A DNA stretch of 64,000 bases, from NCBI RefSeq assembly GCF_003600685.1, contig NZ_CP032084.1:2604001-2668000 (forward strand), written 5' to 3'. The notes below the pieces were generated by a model. That model was not told the origin of the DNA and searched no databases. It saw only the letters and a program-made list of their open reading frames with translations. A program made the translations under genes and the position numbers. The DNA comes from Achromobacter sp. B7. GTDB taxonomy: Bacteria > Pseudomonadota > Gammaproteobacteria > Burkholderiales > Burkholderiaceae_B. How positions within the stretch are numbered: position 1 is the stretch's first letter; each line of letters starts with the position of its first letter. Shown here in pieces: positions 34,050 to 42,223 of the stretch.

Positions 34050-34064
34050 ATGCATTCGATGCAT
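34050..34064 (-). promoter_or_regulatory. Antitoxin operator candidate atgcat-tcg-atgcat
   Basis: Two atgcat palindromic half-sites flank a 3-base centre, 17 bp before the antitoxin start codon. A cataaact sequence nearby, read on the minus strand, could be the -10. It is suited to autoregulation by an RHH antitoxin. Confidence 0.55.
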
Positions 34065-34129
34065 GCAGTTTATGTAAGTGCAGTCATTCGTGCAAATGGT
34101 GGGGGTGTCGTAATGACGACACTGCGTGT

Positions 34130-34483
34130 TCACATGAAACACGGCCCAAGCTCCCGGACTTCCACCGTGGCCCATTCGGCCGCCGGGCACTCGGCCGCCA
34201 GGGCCAACGCTTCTTCGCGCGTGTCCACCGTCAGCAGGAAAAAGCCGCCGATCATTTCCTTGGCTTCGGCAAACGGGCCGTCCATCAAGGACCGCTCGCC
34301 GTTGCGGACCTGTAGCCGGACGCTTTCGGATTCTGACTTCAGCGATTCGGCGCTGACCAGCAGGCCCCGGCCTTTCAGGTCTTCGGCATAGCGCACCATT
34401 TGCGCGTAGGCCTCGCGGCCTTCGTCGGGGGTGCGCTGGGCACGTTGGCCCACGGGTTCGACGATCAGCAACATATAGGACAT
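34130..34483 (-). CDS. YciI/DGPF-domain protein, second ECF42 partner
   Basis: 117 residues from the ATG at 34483 (MSYMLLIVEPVGQRAQRTPD). It has SLMDGPFAEAKEMIGGFFLLTV, the DGPF signature, and EEALALAAECPAAEWATVEVREL. It is about 30% like the YciI gene at 32.6-33.0 kb by eye. The toxin-antitoxin pair and a small lipoprotein gene separate the two YciI genes, which suggests insertion into an older sigma-factor unit (inference). Confidence 0.92.
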   Translation of the reverse strand: MSYMLLIVEPVGQRAQRTPDEGREAYAQMVRYAEDLKGRGLLVSAESLKSESESVRLQVRNGERSLMDGPFAEAKEMIGGFFLLTVDTREEALALAAECPAAEWATVEVRELGPCFM

Positions 34484-34602
34484 GGTTTTTCCCGGTTCTG
34501 GCCGACAGGCCGATGGGGCGAGCTTAACGCCGCCGCGCGGCGCCACGCCACCCCAGGGCGTGAGGCTTTTGTCAGCCTTGGCGCCGGGGAATCAATGGCA
34601 AA

Positions 34603-34625
34603 AAAAACCGGCTGGGCCGGTTTTT
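34603..34625 (-). terminator. Rho-independent terminator of the motAB-like operon
   Basis: A 10-bp stem, arms aaaaaccggc and gccggttttt with a 3-base loop. Read on the minus strand it is followed by a run of T residues (aaaaaaaa at 34600-34607 on the plus strand). It lies 17 bp past the MotB-like stop codon, and the symmetric A/T runs could also let it work for the plus strand. Confidence 0.85.
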
Positions 34626-34641
34626 CTTTGACAAGACACGC

Positions 34642-35757
34642 TCAGGATCGCGCGGCTGCGCTGTCCGCCGTGGCGGCCGGCTTGGGTGCGACCGGCATAG
34701 GCGCGGCCGGCTTGGGTGCGACCGGCATAGGCGCGGCCGGCTTAGGTGCGACCGGCATAGGTGCGGCCGGCTGAGGCGCGGCCGCTTTGGCAGCGGGCAC
34801 CGTCGCAGCCGTTGCCGCCTTTTCCCCGGTCGCCGGCGCCGAAGACGGCGCGGCCTTGGCGGCGATCTGCTTGGGCGCAATGTCCATGATCAGCTCGACG
34901 CGGCGGTTGGCGGCGCGGCCGGCCGGCGTGTCGTTCGATTCGATGGGCCGCGTTTCGGCATAGCCCACCGCGCGCAGGCGGTCGGCGGCCACGCCGTCGC
35001 GCACCAGCTCGCGCAGCACGCTGGTGGCGCGACTGCTGGACAGTTCCCAGTTCGAGGCGAACTGGCGCGTCTGGATCGGCACCGGGTCGCTATGGCCTTC
35101 CACCGACACCTGGTACGCGTTCTTGTTCAGGATGGTGGCCAGGCGCTTGATCACGTCCAGACCGGACGGGCTCAGCGTGGCCTGGCCGGACGGGAACAGC
35201 AATTCATTGCTGATGCGGAAGCTGACCGACTGCTCGTTGATGATCACGTCCACCGACTTGGCCAGGTCGCCCAGGCCCAACGATTCCTTGGACGGCGCCT
35301 TCAGCGGCGGCGCGGCATCGGCCACTTTCTCGCCGTCCTCGGCGGGGGCGGCGTCAGCCGTGGCGGCAGGGGCGGGCGGCTCGGCCCAGCTGGCCGGAAT
35401 GGCGACGGCGTCGAACTCGGCGTATTCGCCGTCGTACTTGGGCAGCCCGGCCGTGGCCAGCGTGCCCACCAATTCAATCGGCTTGCCCGATGCTTCCGTC
35501 GGCTGGCCATGCAGGCGCGAGACGGCCAGCATCACCACCAGCATCGCCAGCAGCAGGGTGATCAGGTCCAGATAGCTCAGCAGCCAGTTCTCGGCGTCTT
35601 GCTCCGGCGTTTCGTCCACGTGCCAGCGCGCGTAGCGGTCCTTGCGGTCGCTTTTGCTGGGGCGCCAGCCGCTGTTGTCCGCCGCTTTCTGGGCGCGCAG
35701 TTGGGCCTGGCGGGCCTGTTCGATCCGCTGCGCCAGGGAAGGTGAAATCAGGCTCAT
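34642..35757 (-). CDS. MotB-type stator protein with repeat tail
   Basis: 371 residues. A basic cytoplasmic N-terminus (1-58) leads to one membrane helix at about 59-81 (LLSYLDLITLLLAMLVVMLA) with the proton-carrying Asp64. A plug/linker region follows, then an OmpA domain (about 195-300; LLFPSGQATLSP, VEGHSDPVPIQ, SSSRATSVLREL, AANRRVELIMD). The C-terminal 65 residues are Ala/Pro-rich with PAAPMPVAPK decapeptides. It overlaps the MotA-like gene by 4 bp. No flagellar gene is adjacent, so this may be an accessory stator or serve a non-flagellar machine. Confidence 0.92.
   Translation of the reverse strand: MSLISPSLAQRIEQARQAQLRAQKAADNSGWRPSKSDRKDRYARWHVDETPEQDAENWLLSYLDLITLLLAMLVVMLAVSRLHGQPTEASGKPIELVGTLATAGLPKYDGEYAEFDAVAIPASWAEPPAPAATADAAPAEDGEKVADAAPPLKAPSKESLGLGDLAKSVDVIINEQSVSFRISNELLFPSGQATLSPSGLDVIKRLATILNKNAYQVSVEGHSDPVPIQTRQFASNWELSSSRATSVLRELVRDGVAADRLRAVGYAETRPIESNDTPAGRAANRRVELIMDIAPKQIAAKAAPSSAPATGEKAATAATVPAAKAAAPQPAAPMPVAPKPAAPMPVAPKPAAPMPVAPKPAATADSAAARS
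34681..34770 (-). repeat. 30-bp in-frame tandem repeat in the MotB-type gene
   Basis: Three 30-bp units (34681-34710, 34711-34740, 34741-34770), the first two identical, with partial copies on both sides. Each encodes PAAPMPVAPK. Confidence 0.92.
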
Positions 35758-36644
35758 TGACGCACGGCGGCCGGACGGGTGATGGACACGGGCTGCGCGG
35801 CGGCTTGGGTGGACGCGGGGACCGGCTTGACCTGGCCTTCCGTCTTGGCCTTGGCCTTGGCTGCGCCCTGGCCGCCGTCATAGATTTCGTCTTCAACGTG
35901 CAGCACGAACGAATTGAGCGTTTCGCGCACCATGGCCGGGCCGCGCTTCTCGCACATCATCGAGATGCCTTGCAGCACCATGTTCATGGATTCGACGCGG
36001 CGGGCGGTGCGGCGTTCCAGCTTCAGCGCGATGGGCTTGCAGATCAGGTTGGCCAGCAAGATGCCGTAGAACGTCGTCATCAGCCCCACGGCCAGATGCT
36101 GGCCGATCATCGTCATGCTGCCGTCGCCCAGCACGGCCATCAGATTGATCAGCGCCACCAGCGTGCCCAGCATGCCGAAGGCGGGCGCGAACGTGGCCAA
36201 GACGCGGAACATCTGCGCTTCGGCCTGCTCGCGGGCGCGCAACCGCGCCACGCGCCATTGCAGCACTTCAATGATCTGGTCTTCGGGGGTGTTGTCGATA
36301 ATCAGCTGCACGCCCGTACGCAGAAACGGGTTCGACACCTTCTTCAGTTCCTGCTCGACCTTGTGCACATCCGTGTTCATCCACAGTTGCGCCATCGACA
36401 CCAGCTCTTCGATGTCGCGTTGCTGATCGTGCTGGTCGTTGCGGAACACGGTGCGCACCAGCTTGAAGATACGCAGCACTTCCGGCAGCGGATAGGCGAT
36501 GAAGAGCGCCGCGCAGGTGCCGCCCAGCACGATGGCCAGGCCGGGCAGGTTCAGGTACATGCTGGCGTCGGTAGCGGACAGCGCCACGACGATGACAAGG
36601 GTAAGCAGGCCGACGGCGGCGCCGATGAGGGTAGACGGATTCAT
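35754..36644 (-). CDS. MotA-type stator protein
   Basis: 296 residues. Membrane helices lie at about 4-24, 29-50, 148-170 (FAPAFGMLGTLVALINLM) and 183-205. Between TM2 and TM3 a cytoplasmic domain has HDQQRDIEELVSMAQLWM and the torque-generating charged helix EVLQWRVARLRAREQAEAQM (about 120-142). It resembles PomA/LafT-like MotA more than the enteric type. The C-terminal tail (VEDEIYDGGQGAAKAKAKTE) is charged and Ala-rich. With the MotB-like protein it forms an ion channel driving rotation. Confidence 0.93.
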   Translation of the reverse strand: MNPSTLIGAAVGLLTLVIVVALSATDASMYLNLPGLAIVLGGTCAALFIAYPLPEVLRIFKLVRTVFRNDQHDQQRDIEELVSMAQLWMNTDVHKVEQELKKVSNPFLRTGVQLIIDNTPEDQIIEVLQWRVARLRAREQAEAQMFRVLATFAPAFGMLGTLVALINLMAVLGDGSMTMIGQHLAVGLMTTFYGILLANLICKPIALKLERRTARRVESMNMVLQGISMMCEKRGPAMVRETLNSFVLHVEDEIYDGGQGAAKAKAKTEGQVKPVPASTQAAAQPVSITRPAAVRQ

Positions 36645-36931
36645 GGATCTTGCCCGAAGGGAATGGCACGCCGAGCCGGAATGCCGGATTGTCGGGAATT
36701 CTAGCCAGCGCGCGGCCGAGTCAATCCACCGGAAAGCGGGGGGAAAGGGCCGGTAAGCGCCGGCTTAAGGGATGCTGTCAGGAACCTGATCGGCCGCGTT
36801 GAAAATAGGGTCGGGTCGAGGCGGCGCGTGGGGAAAATTGCGCCAAGGCGGGGGGGTGAAGCCGGATATGTATATCATGAGCGCTATCTGGCGGCCCGAA
36901 GCACGTGGCCGCCGCGGCTTTGGAGAAGAAA
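36645..36931. other. Divergent promoter region of motA-like and NYN genes
   Basis: 287 bp without a gene. Near the NYN end, ggatatgtatatcatg (36859-36874) is the only AT-rich segment and may hold the promoter. The rest is GC-rich with no clear motif. Confidence 0.4.
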
Positions 36932-39172
36932 ATGACTACCCCCAACGAAAACGTCAGCATGGCGCTTTTCTGCGACTTCGAGAACGTGGCGCTGGGTGTG
37001 CGGGACACCAAATACCAGAAGTTCGACATCCGGCCCGTGCTGGAACGGCTGCTGCTCAAGGGCAGCATCGTGGTCAAAAAGGCCTATTGCGACTGGGAAC
37101 GCTACAAGGAATTCAAGGCCCCCATGCACGAGGCGAACTTCGAGCTGATCGAAATTCCGCACGTGCGCCAATCGGGCAAGAATTCGGCCGATATCCGGCT
37201 GGTCGTGGACGCGCTGGACTTCTGCTACACCAAATCGCACGTCAACACCTTCGTGATCATCAGCGGCGATTCCGACTTTTCGCCGCTGGTGTCCAAGCTG
37301 CGCGAGAACAACAAGAAGGTGATCGGCGTGGGCGTCAAGCAATCCACGTCGGACCTGCTGATCGCCAACTGCGACGAATTCATCTTCTATGACGACCTGG
37401 CGCGCGAAGGCCAGCGCACCGCCGACGCTCGCCGCGACAATCGCGGGGGCGCCGCCGCAGGCGCCGCGCAGCGCCGCACGCCTGACGAAGAGATTCGCCG
37501 CAAGGAAGAACTGGAAGCCCGCAAGACCCAGGCCGTCGACATGGTCGTCGAGACCTTCGAAGCGCTGATGGCCGAACGCGGCGACAGCGGCAAGATCTGG
37601 GCGTCGGCGCTGAAAGATGCGCTAAAGCGCCGCAAGCCGGATTTCAACGAGTCGTACTACGGCTTTCGCGCCTTCGGCAACCTGCTGGATGAAGCGCAAT
37701 CGCGCGGCTTGCTGGACGTGGGCCGCGAAGAAAAATCGGGCACGTACGTGTATCGCGACAGCATCGACGCCGCGCCGCCGGTGAACCGCGCGGCCAATGG
37801 CAACGGTGCGCGCAACGCGCCATCGCGCCAGGCTGCCGTGGCGGATGCCGACGACGCGCAAGGCGACGCCGCCCAGGAAGAATCTCAGTCCCAATCCCGG
37901 TCATCGCGCAAATCGCGCGGGGGCCGCCGGTCGGGCCGTGGCACCGGCTATTCGGCCGAGCAGGGCGCCAACGATGCCGGCGGTGAGACGCTGGCGCAGG
38001 ACGAGTCTGCTTCGTTTGACGCCGATTCGGCCTCGCCCGTTGCCGCCGACGCCGATGAAACGTTTGCCGCGCCGCAGGCTTCGCCGGTGGCGGGTGTGTC
38101 CACAGAGGATGATGCGTCCACTACCGAGCAAGCCCCCGTCGCCACGCGTGAGGGTGAGCGCGAGGGTGAACGCCACGGTGAGCGCGATCGGGGCCGTGGC
38201 GGACGCGAAGGCGGGCGAGATCGCGGACGCGATCGTGGCCGAGACCGTGGGCGCGATCGCGCCCGTCACGGCACGCACGTAAACGCCCTGGCCAGTGAGT
38301 CGGCGGTGGGCGAATCGTCGCCGGGGAACCCGTCGGACGACGTCCAGGCCAATACTGCCAAGGCCGCCGACGCCGCCGCTGCTGCGGCCACCGCGGCAGC
38401 GGCCACTGCCGCAACCGCCGCCGCCGCCGAGCAAGCCGCGCAAGCCGCCGCTCGTGAAGCCGCCAAGGTTGACGCCATGCGCGCCGATGCGCTGGCCCGT
38501 GCCCAGGCGTCCAAGCCTGTGCAGCCGTCGCGCCTGCCGCCCATGCCGACGCCGTTGCCGCAAGCACGCCAACCGCTGCCGGCCGTGAACATTGCCGAGT
38601 GGACGTTTGTTGAAGCGCCCGCCGAGGCGCGCCGCGAGCCGGGCAACAAGGCGCCGGCCAAGGTCACCGACCCGTTCGAGGGCGCCGTGCTGCGCCGGAT
38701 CACCGAACCGGCTGCGCCCACGTCCGCTTCCGCATCGGAATCGTCCAAGCCGCAAGCCAAGCCTGCCGCCAAGTCGGCAGCGAAGACGCCGGCCAAGTCG
38801 GCGGGCAAGTCAGCGGCCGATACGACGGCTGAGACGGCGTTGGACAAGGCCGCCGGTAAGGCAAGCCACACGGCAAGCGATACGGCAAGCGATACGGCAG
38901 CCAAGTCCGCAGCCAAGACGGCAACGAAGACGCCGTCCAAAACCGCAACCGGGACCGCAACCGGCACCGCAACTAAGACCGCAACAAAAACCGCAGCCAA
39001 GACCGCAACGAAGTCGGCCTCCAAAACCGCAGCAAAAACGGCAGCCAAGCCCGCCGGCAAGCGCGCGGCGCAGTCGGCCGATAACGCCGCCCCGGCCGAC
39101 GCGGATGCCGCGCCCGCCAAGTCGGCCAGCCGTACGCGCCGCACGCGCAAGTCGGACGACTCGGCGTCCTGA
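36932..39172 (+). CDS. NYN-domain protein with OST-HTH/LOTUS domain and basic repeat tail
   Basis: 746 residues from the ATG at 36932 (ggagaag upstream; a GTG at 36905 is possible). The NYN (LabA-like) PIN-fold domain spans about 8-160, with acidic residues Asp15 (CDFEN), Asp87 (SADIRL), Asp113 and Asp115 (SGDSDFSPL). An OST-HTH/LOTUS domain follows at about 200-278 (VDMVVETFEALMAERG, YYGFRAFGNLLDEAQSRGLL). The rest is low complexity: an Arg/Gly/Asp stretch (GRDRGRDRGRDRGRD, about 400-450), an Ala-rich coil, and a Lys/Ala/Thr tail (about 615-720, KTATKTAAKTATKS) like histone H1. A structural RNA-processing or RNA-binding role is inferred from the domains. Confidence 0.9.
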   Translation: MTTPNENVSMALFCDFENVALGVRDTKYQKFDIRPVLERLLLKGSIVVKKAYCDWERYKEFKAPMHEANFELIEIPHVRQSGKNSADIRLVVDALDFCYTKSHVNTFVIISGDSDFSPLVSKLRENNKKVIGVGVKQSTSDLLIANCDEFIFYDDLAREGQRTADARRDNRGGAAAGAAQRRTPDEEIRRKEELEARKTQAVDMVVETFEALMAERGDSGKIWASALKDALKRRKPDFNESYYGFRAFGNLLDEAQSRGLLDVGREEKSGTYVYRDSIDAAPPVNRAANGNGARNAPSRQAAVADADDAQGDAAQEESQSQSRSSRKSRGGRRSGRGTGYSAEQGANDAGGETLAQDESASFDADSASPVAADADETFAAPQASPVAGVSTEDDASTTEQAPVATREGEREGERHGERDRGRGGREGGRDRGRDRGRDRGRDRARHGTHVNALASESAVGESSPGNPSDDVQANTAKAADAAAAAATAAAATAATAAAAEQAAQAAAREAAKVDAMRADALARAQASKPVQPSRLPPMPTPLPQARQPLPAVNIAEWTFVEAPAEARREPGNKAPAKVTDPFEGAVLRRITEPAAPTSASASESSKPQAKPAAKSAAKTPAKSAGKSAADTTAETALDKAAGKASHTASDTASDTAAKSAAKTATKTPSKTATGTATGTATKTATKTAAKTATKSASKTAAKTAAKPAGKRAAQSADNAAPADADAAPAKSASRTRRTRKSDDSAS

Positions 39173-39208
39173 TTCGTCAGGGCGTCATCGTCAGCCTGGG
39201 GCTTGCCC

Positions 39209-39715
39209 ATGCAATATGTGCTCATCAGTTCGTGCCTGTTGGGCAACCCCGTGCGCTACGACGGGCGCGGGGTGCCTCACGGTGACGCGGTGCTGGCGCG
39301 CTGGCGCGACGAAGGCCGGGTCGTGCCCGTCTGCCCGGAGGTGGCGGGCGGCATGCCCGTGCCGCGCCCGCCCGCTGAAATCGAAGCGGGCAAGCGTGCC
39401 GCCGACGTGTTGGCCAGCGGCGCGCGCGTCATCGCGGTAACGGGGCAGGATGTCACGGTGCCTTTCGTGCAGGGCGCCCATGCCGCGCTGGCGCTTGCCC
39501 GGCAACACGGCATTCGCATTGCCGTCTTGAAGGAAGGCAGCCCGTCTTGCGGCAGCGGCTATGTCTACGACGGTCATTTTGCTGGCCGGCGCCAATCCGG
39601 CGTGGGCGTCACAGCTCAATTGCTGACCCGCGCCGGCGTGCGCGTCTTCAGCGAAAAGCAATGGGCGGACGCCCAGGCGTGGCTGGCACAGCTGGAGGCC
39701 CGGGATGTGGGCTAG
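39209..39715 (+). CDS. DUF523 protein (TudS/thiouracil desulfurase-like)
   Basis: 168 residues from the ATG at 39209. Three conserved cysteines in the expected places: Cys9 (SSCLLGNPVRYDG), Cys42 (VCPEVAGGMPVPRPPAEI) and Cys114 (EGSPSCGSGYVYDG). In characterised TudS enzymes these hold a [4Fe-4S] cluster used for desulfuration of thiouracil. Whether this copy does so is inference. It lies 36 bp after the NYN gene and overlaps the next gene by 11 bp, so the three may be one operon. Confidence 0.92.
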   Translation: MQYVLISSCLLGNPVRYDGRGVPHGDAVLARWRDEGRVVPVCPEVAGGMPVPRPPAEIEAGKRAADVLASGARVIAVTGQDVTVPFVQGAHAALALARQHGIRIAVLKEGSPSCGSGYVYDGHFAGRRQSGVGVTAQLLTRAGVRVFSEKQWADAQAWLAQLEARDVG

Positions 39716-40199
39716 CGTTGGCGTTCTGGTGCTGCTGGGAGGGCTGGCGTTGGTGATGTTGGTGGGGTTGGTGGCGGCCTCAGCTGTCCGCGCATCCCGC
39801 AAACGGCTCGGAACGCAAGCCGGCAGCGATTCCAGCGCAACGCAAGCCGCCGCTGGGCGTCGGTCGCTTTGGTGGAATTCGTCGCTTTGGTCGAATTGGC
39901 CGCGTCGGTCGAATTCGTCGCGCTCTTCGCAGCCCTTACATTCATCGCGATCGTCGCATTCATCACGATCGTCACGTCCACTGCCGCGCCTTGCCGCCGT
40001 GCTGTGCCTGGCCCTGTCCGCATTCTTCTTTTACGCCTGGTACGCGTTCTACTGGAAGTGGGACTTCAATGAGCTGGGCCGCTACTACGATCCGGTCGAG
40101 CAGGTGGTCTACACGTCGTCCGGCTTTGTCTGGATACTGCCGGCGACTTTGCTGCTGGCCGCCGGCGTGGCCTTCATCTGGCGAGGTTGGCGGCGCTGA
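39705..40199 (+). CDS. Small membrane protein with Ser/Arg-rich insert, unknown
   Basis: 164 residues. The start (ATG at 39705) overlaps the DUF523 stop. It has a first membrane helix at about 3-25 (VGVLVLLGGLALVMLVGLVA). A Ser/Arg/Asn-rich stretch (50-95, SNSSRSSQPLHSSRSSHSSR) follows, coded by short gtcgaattcgtcgc-like repeats. Two more helices come after (97-112 and 140-158), with YAWYAFYWKWDFNELGRYYD between them. I do not recognise the family. Confidence 0.65.
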   Translation: MWASVGVLVLLGGLALVMLVGLVAASAVRASRKRLGTQAGSDSSATQAAAGRRSLWWNSSLWSNWPRRSNSSRSSQPLHSSRSSHSSRSSRPLPRLAAVLCLALSAFFFYAWYAFYWKWDFNELGRYYDPVEQVVYTSSGFVWILPATLLLAAGVAFIWRGWRR

Positions 40200-40257
40200 G
40201 CGGTCCGCCATGCATGCGCGAGGTGGCCGCCGTTGCGGCGCGTATGCCGCAATTCCT

Positions 40258-40301
40258 CGGCATATGTTCGGCATGCGTTCGGCATGCGTTCGGCATAGGT
40301 T
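40258..40301. repeat. 11-bp tandem repeat (cggcatgcgtt)
   Basis: Four units, cggcatatgtt, cggcatgcgtt, cggcatgcgtt and cggcataggtt, in the 130-bp gap between convergent genes. Confidence 0.88.
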
Positions 40302-40329
40302 CGGGATTTTTTCCGCGTTCTTTCCCCGC

Positions 40330-41307
40330 CTATTCCGCGCGGATGTTCGCCGCCTTCACGATCTTGCCGTTGTCCACGTATTCGCGTTGCACCTGGGACG
40401 CGAATTGCTCGACGCTGCCCGGCGACATGATGTTCAGCGCATCCGTCAGCGGCTTGCTGATGTCGGGCATGGCCGCCACCTTGTTGATCACCGCGTTCAT
40501 GCGCTGCCGAAACTCCGCGCTGGTGGATGCCGGCGCAAAAAAGCCGAAGGTGGACGTCATGTTCGCCATCGGGTAGCCCAGTTCGGCAAAGGTCGGCGTC
40601 TCGGGCCAGCCCGGCAACCGCTTGGGCGATCCCACGGCCAGCAGCTTCAGCTTGCCTTCCTGGATCAGCGTATTGACGGGGGCCGACGCGTTGACCAGCA
40701 TCAGCGTGAATTGCCCGCCCAGCGCATCGGGCACCATCTGCGCCATGCCCTTGTAGGGCACGTGCGTGATGCGCACCTTGGCCTGCCCGTTGATCTGTTC
40801 CAGCATCAAATGCCCCAGCGACCCCACGCCCGCCGTCGCCAGCGACAAACCGTCCGGGTCCGCCTTGGCCTGGTCCACCATGTCCTTGAAATTCTTGCCC
40901 GTGAACTTCGGCCCGCCCACCAGGTACACCGGCGAATACATCACGGCGGCCACCGGCGCCAGGTCCTTCAAGGGGTCATACAGCGTCTTCATCACGTGCG
41001 GCGACAGCGTAACCGGGCTGACGGCGGTAAAGCCCAGCGTGTTCTCGTCGTGGGCGCGGGCAACGGTATTCATGCCGATCATGCCGCCCGCGCCGCCCCG
41101 GTTTTCAACGACGACCGGCCGCGCCAGTTCCGTGGCCAGCTTCTGGGCAAACGCGCGCGCGGTGTTGTCCACGATGCCGCCCGCCCCGTAAGGCACGACG
41201 ATGGTCAGCGCCTGTGGCTTGGCGTCGGCCTGGGCCAGGGCGGTGGATGAGACGGCGCAGGCCGCGCTGAATGCGCAAAGCCCCGCAAGCCGCTTGAAAT
41301 TCAACAT
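40330..41307 (-). CDS. Bug-family solute-binding protein (tricarboxylate type)
   Basis: 325 residues from the ATG at 41307 (aagggga upstream), with a signal peptide (about 1-26, ends TALAQA). The Bug fold is clear: LTIVVPYGAGGIVDNTARAF, VENRGGAGGMIGMNTVA, ITHVPYKGMAQMVPDALGGQ and FFAPASTSAEFRQRMNAVIN. Bug proteins bind small carboxylates in the periplasm. No TctAB permease is adjacent, as is usual for orphan Bug genes in Bordetella and Achromobacter. Confidence 0.94.
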   Translation of the reverse strand: MLNFKRLAGLCAFSAACAVSSTALAQADAKPQALTIVVPYGAGGIVDNTARAFAQKLATELARPVVVENRGGAGGMIGMNTVARAHDENTLGFTAVSPVTLSPHVMKTLYDPLKDLAPVAAVMYSPVYLVGGPKFTGKNFKDMVDQAKADPDGLSLATAGVGSLGHLMLEQINGQAKVRITHVPYKGMAQMVPDALGGQFTLMLVNASAPVNTLIQEGKLKLLAVGSPKRLPGWPETPTFAELGYPMANMTSTFGFFAPASTSAEFRQRMNAVINKVAAMPDISKPLTDALNIMSPGSVEQFASQVQREYVDNGKIVKAANIRAE

Positions 41308-41430
41308 GGCTTCCCCTTGGTGTCGCGGCTGGGTCGCCGCGGATGTCGACGGCGCGGTAAAGCAACGCGCCGGCATGCAGTGTGTGCAGGCCGGCGCGCG
41401 GGGACAATCGGGATTACCCGGAAAGCGGCA

Positions 41431-42054
41431 TCAGTTGGCGCGGTAGCCCCGGCTGCTCATGCACGAATCCAGCGAATGGTTGTAGGTGTCCACCATGACT
41501 TGCGTGGTCCATTGCGTGATGGTGGCCGGGTCGTACCCGCTTTGGTTCATGGCCCAGCGCTGGCATTCGGCCGTGGCATTGGCCTGCGCCGAACTGACCT
41601 TGGGCGCTGCTTCGTACTGCACCGGCTTGTATTGCGGCTCGGGTTGCGCATAGGCAACGGGCGGCTCGGCGTACAGCGGCGCGGACGTCAGCGGGGCCGA
41701 ATACACCGGCGGCGCCGCGTAGACCGGCGCGCCGTACACCGGGCTGGTGTAGGCCACGCCGGGCGACGCGTAGACGCTGGTTTGTGCGTAGGTCGGGCCG
41801 GAATCGGCCGCCAGCAACAGGCCCACCGCCGCCAGCGCAAAGGCGCCGCCGACCCACCATCCGGCCGAGCTGCCGCCGCCACCGCCGTGGTGGTGGTAAT
41901 TATTACCACCGTAGTAACCGCCGTGATAGCCGCCGCCGTGGTATCCACCACCGCCGCCACCCCAGCCGCCGCCGTGTCCGCCCGCCATCACGGGCGCACT
42001 TGCCACGGCAAGCGCCAACGCTACGACACGCATCCGGCCTGTAAACCGTTTCAT
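41431..42054 (-). CDS. Gly/His-rich secreted or membrane protein, unknown
   Basis: 207 residues from the ATG at 42054 (aggag upstream), with a signal peptide (MRVVALALAVASAPVMAGG). A Gly/His/Tyr-rich region (25-60, e.g. GGGYHGGGYHGGYYGGNNYH) could bind metals. A membrane helix follows (WWVGGAFALAAVGLLLAAD), then a Pro/Tyr/Ala-rich stretch (AYTSPVYGAPVYAAPPVYSA). The last 55 residues (CQRWAMNQSGYDP...NHSLDSCMSSRGY) resemble the small YMGG-like C-terminal modules of envelope proteins. Function unknown. Confidence 0.8.
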   Translation of the reverse strand: MKRFTGRMRVVALALAVASAPVMAGGHGGGWGGGGGGYHGGGYHGGYYGGNNYHHHGGGGGSSAGWWVGGAFALAAVGLLLAADSGPTYAQTSVYASPGVAYTSPVYGAPVYAAPPVYSAPLTSAPLYAEPPVAYAQPEPQYKPVQYEAAPKVSSAQANATAECQRWAMNQSGYDPATITQWTTQVMVDTYNHSLDSCMSSRGYRAN

Positions 42055-42223
42055 GATCTTGCTCCTGTCCGCCGCGCGCGGGATTACGGTCAATATGCAC
42101 ACGGCGATAGCGTTACTTTACTGCTGCGCGGGCACCAAAAGTTGTTGCAAAAGCTACGGGGATTTCAACTGACTTCAAAACGATTCAGTGGCGAAAAGCG
42201 GGGAAGCGGTGTACTTTCTCGCG

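Noticed and set aside
35754..36644. Part of a flagellar gene cluster
   Set aside because: No fli, flg, flh or che gene lies within the window.
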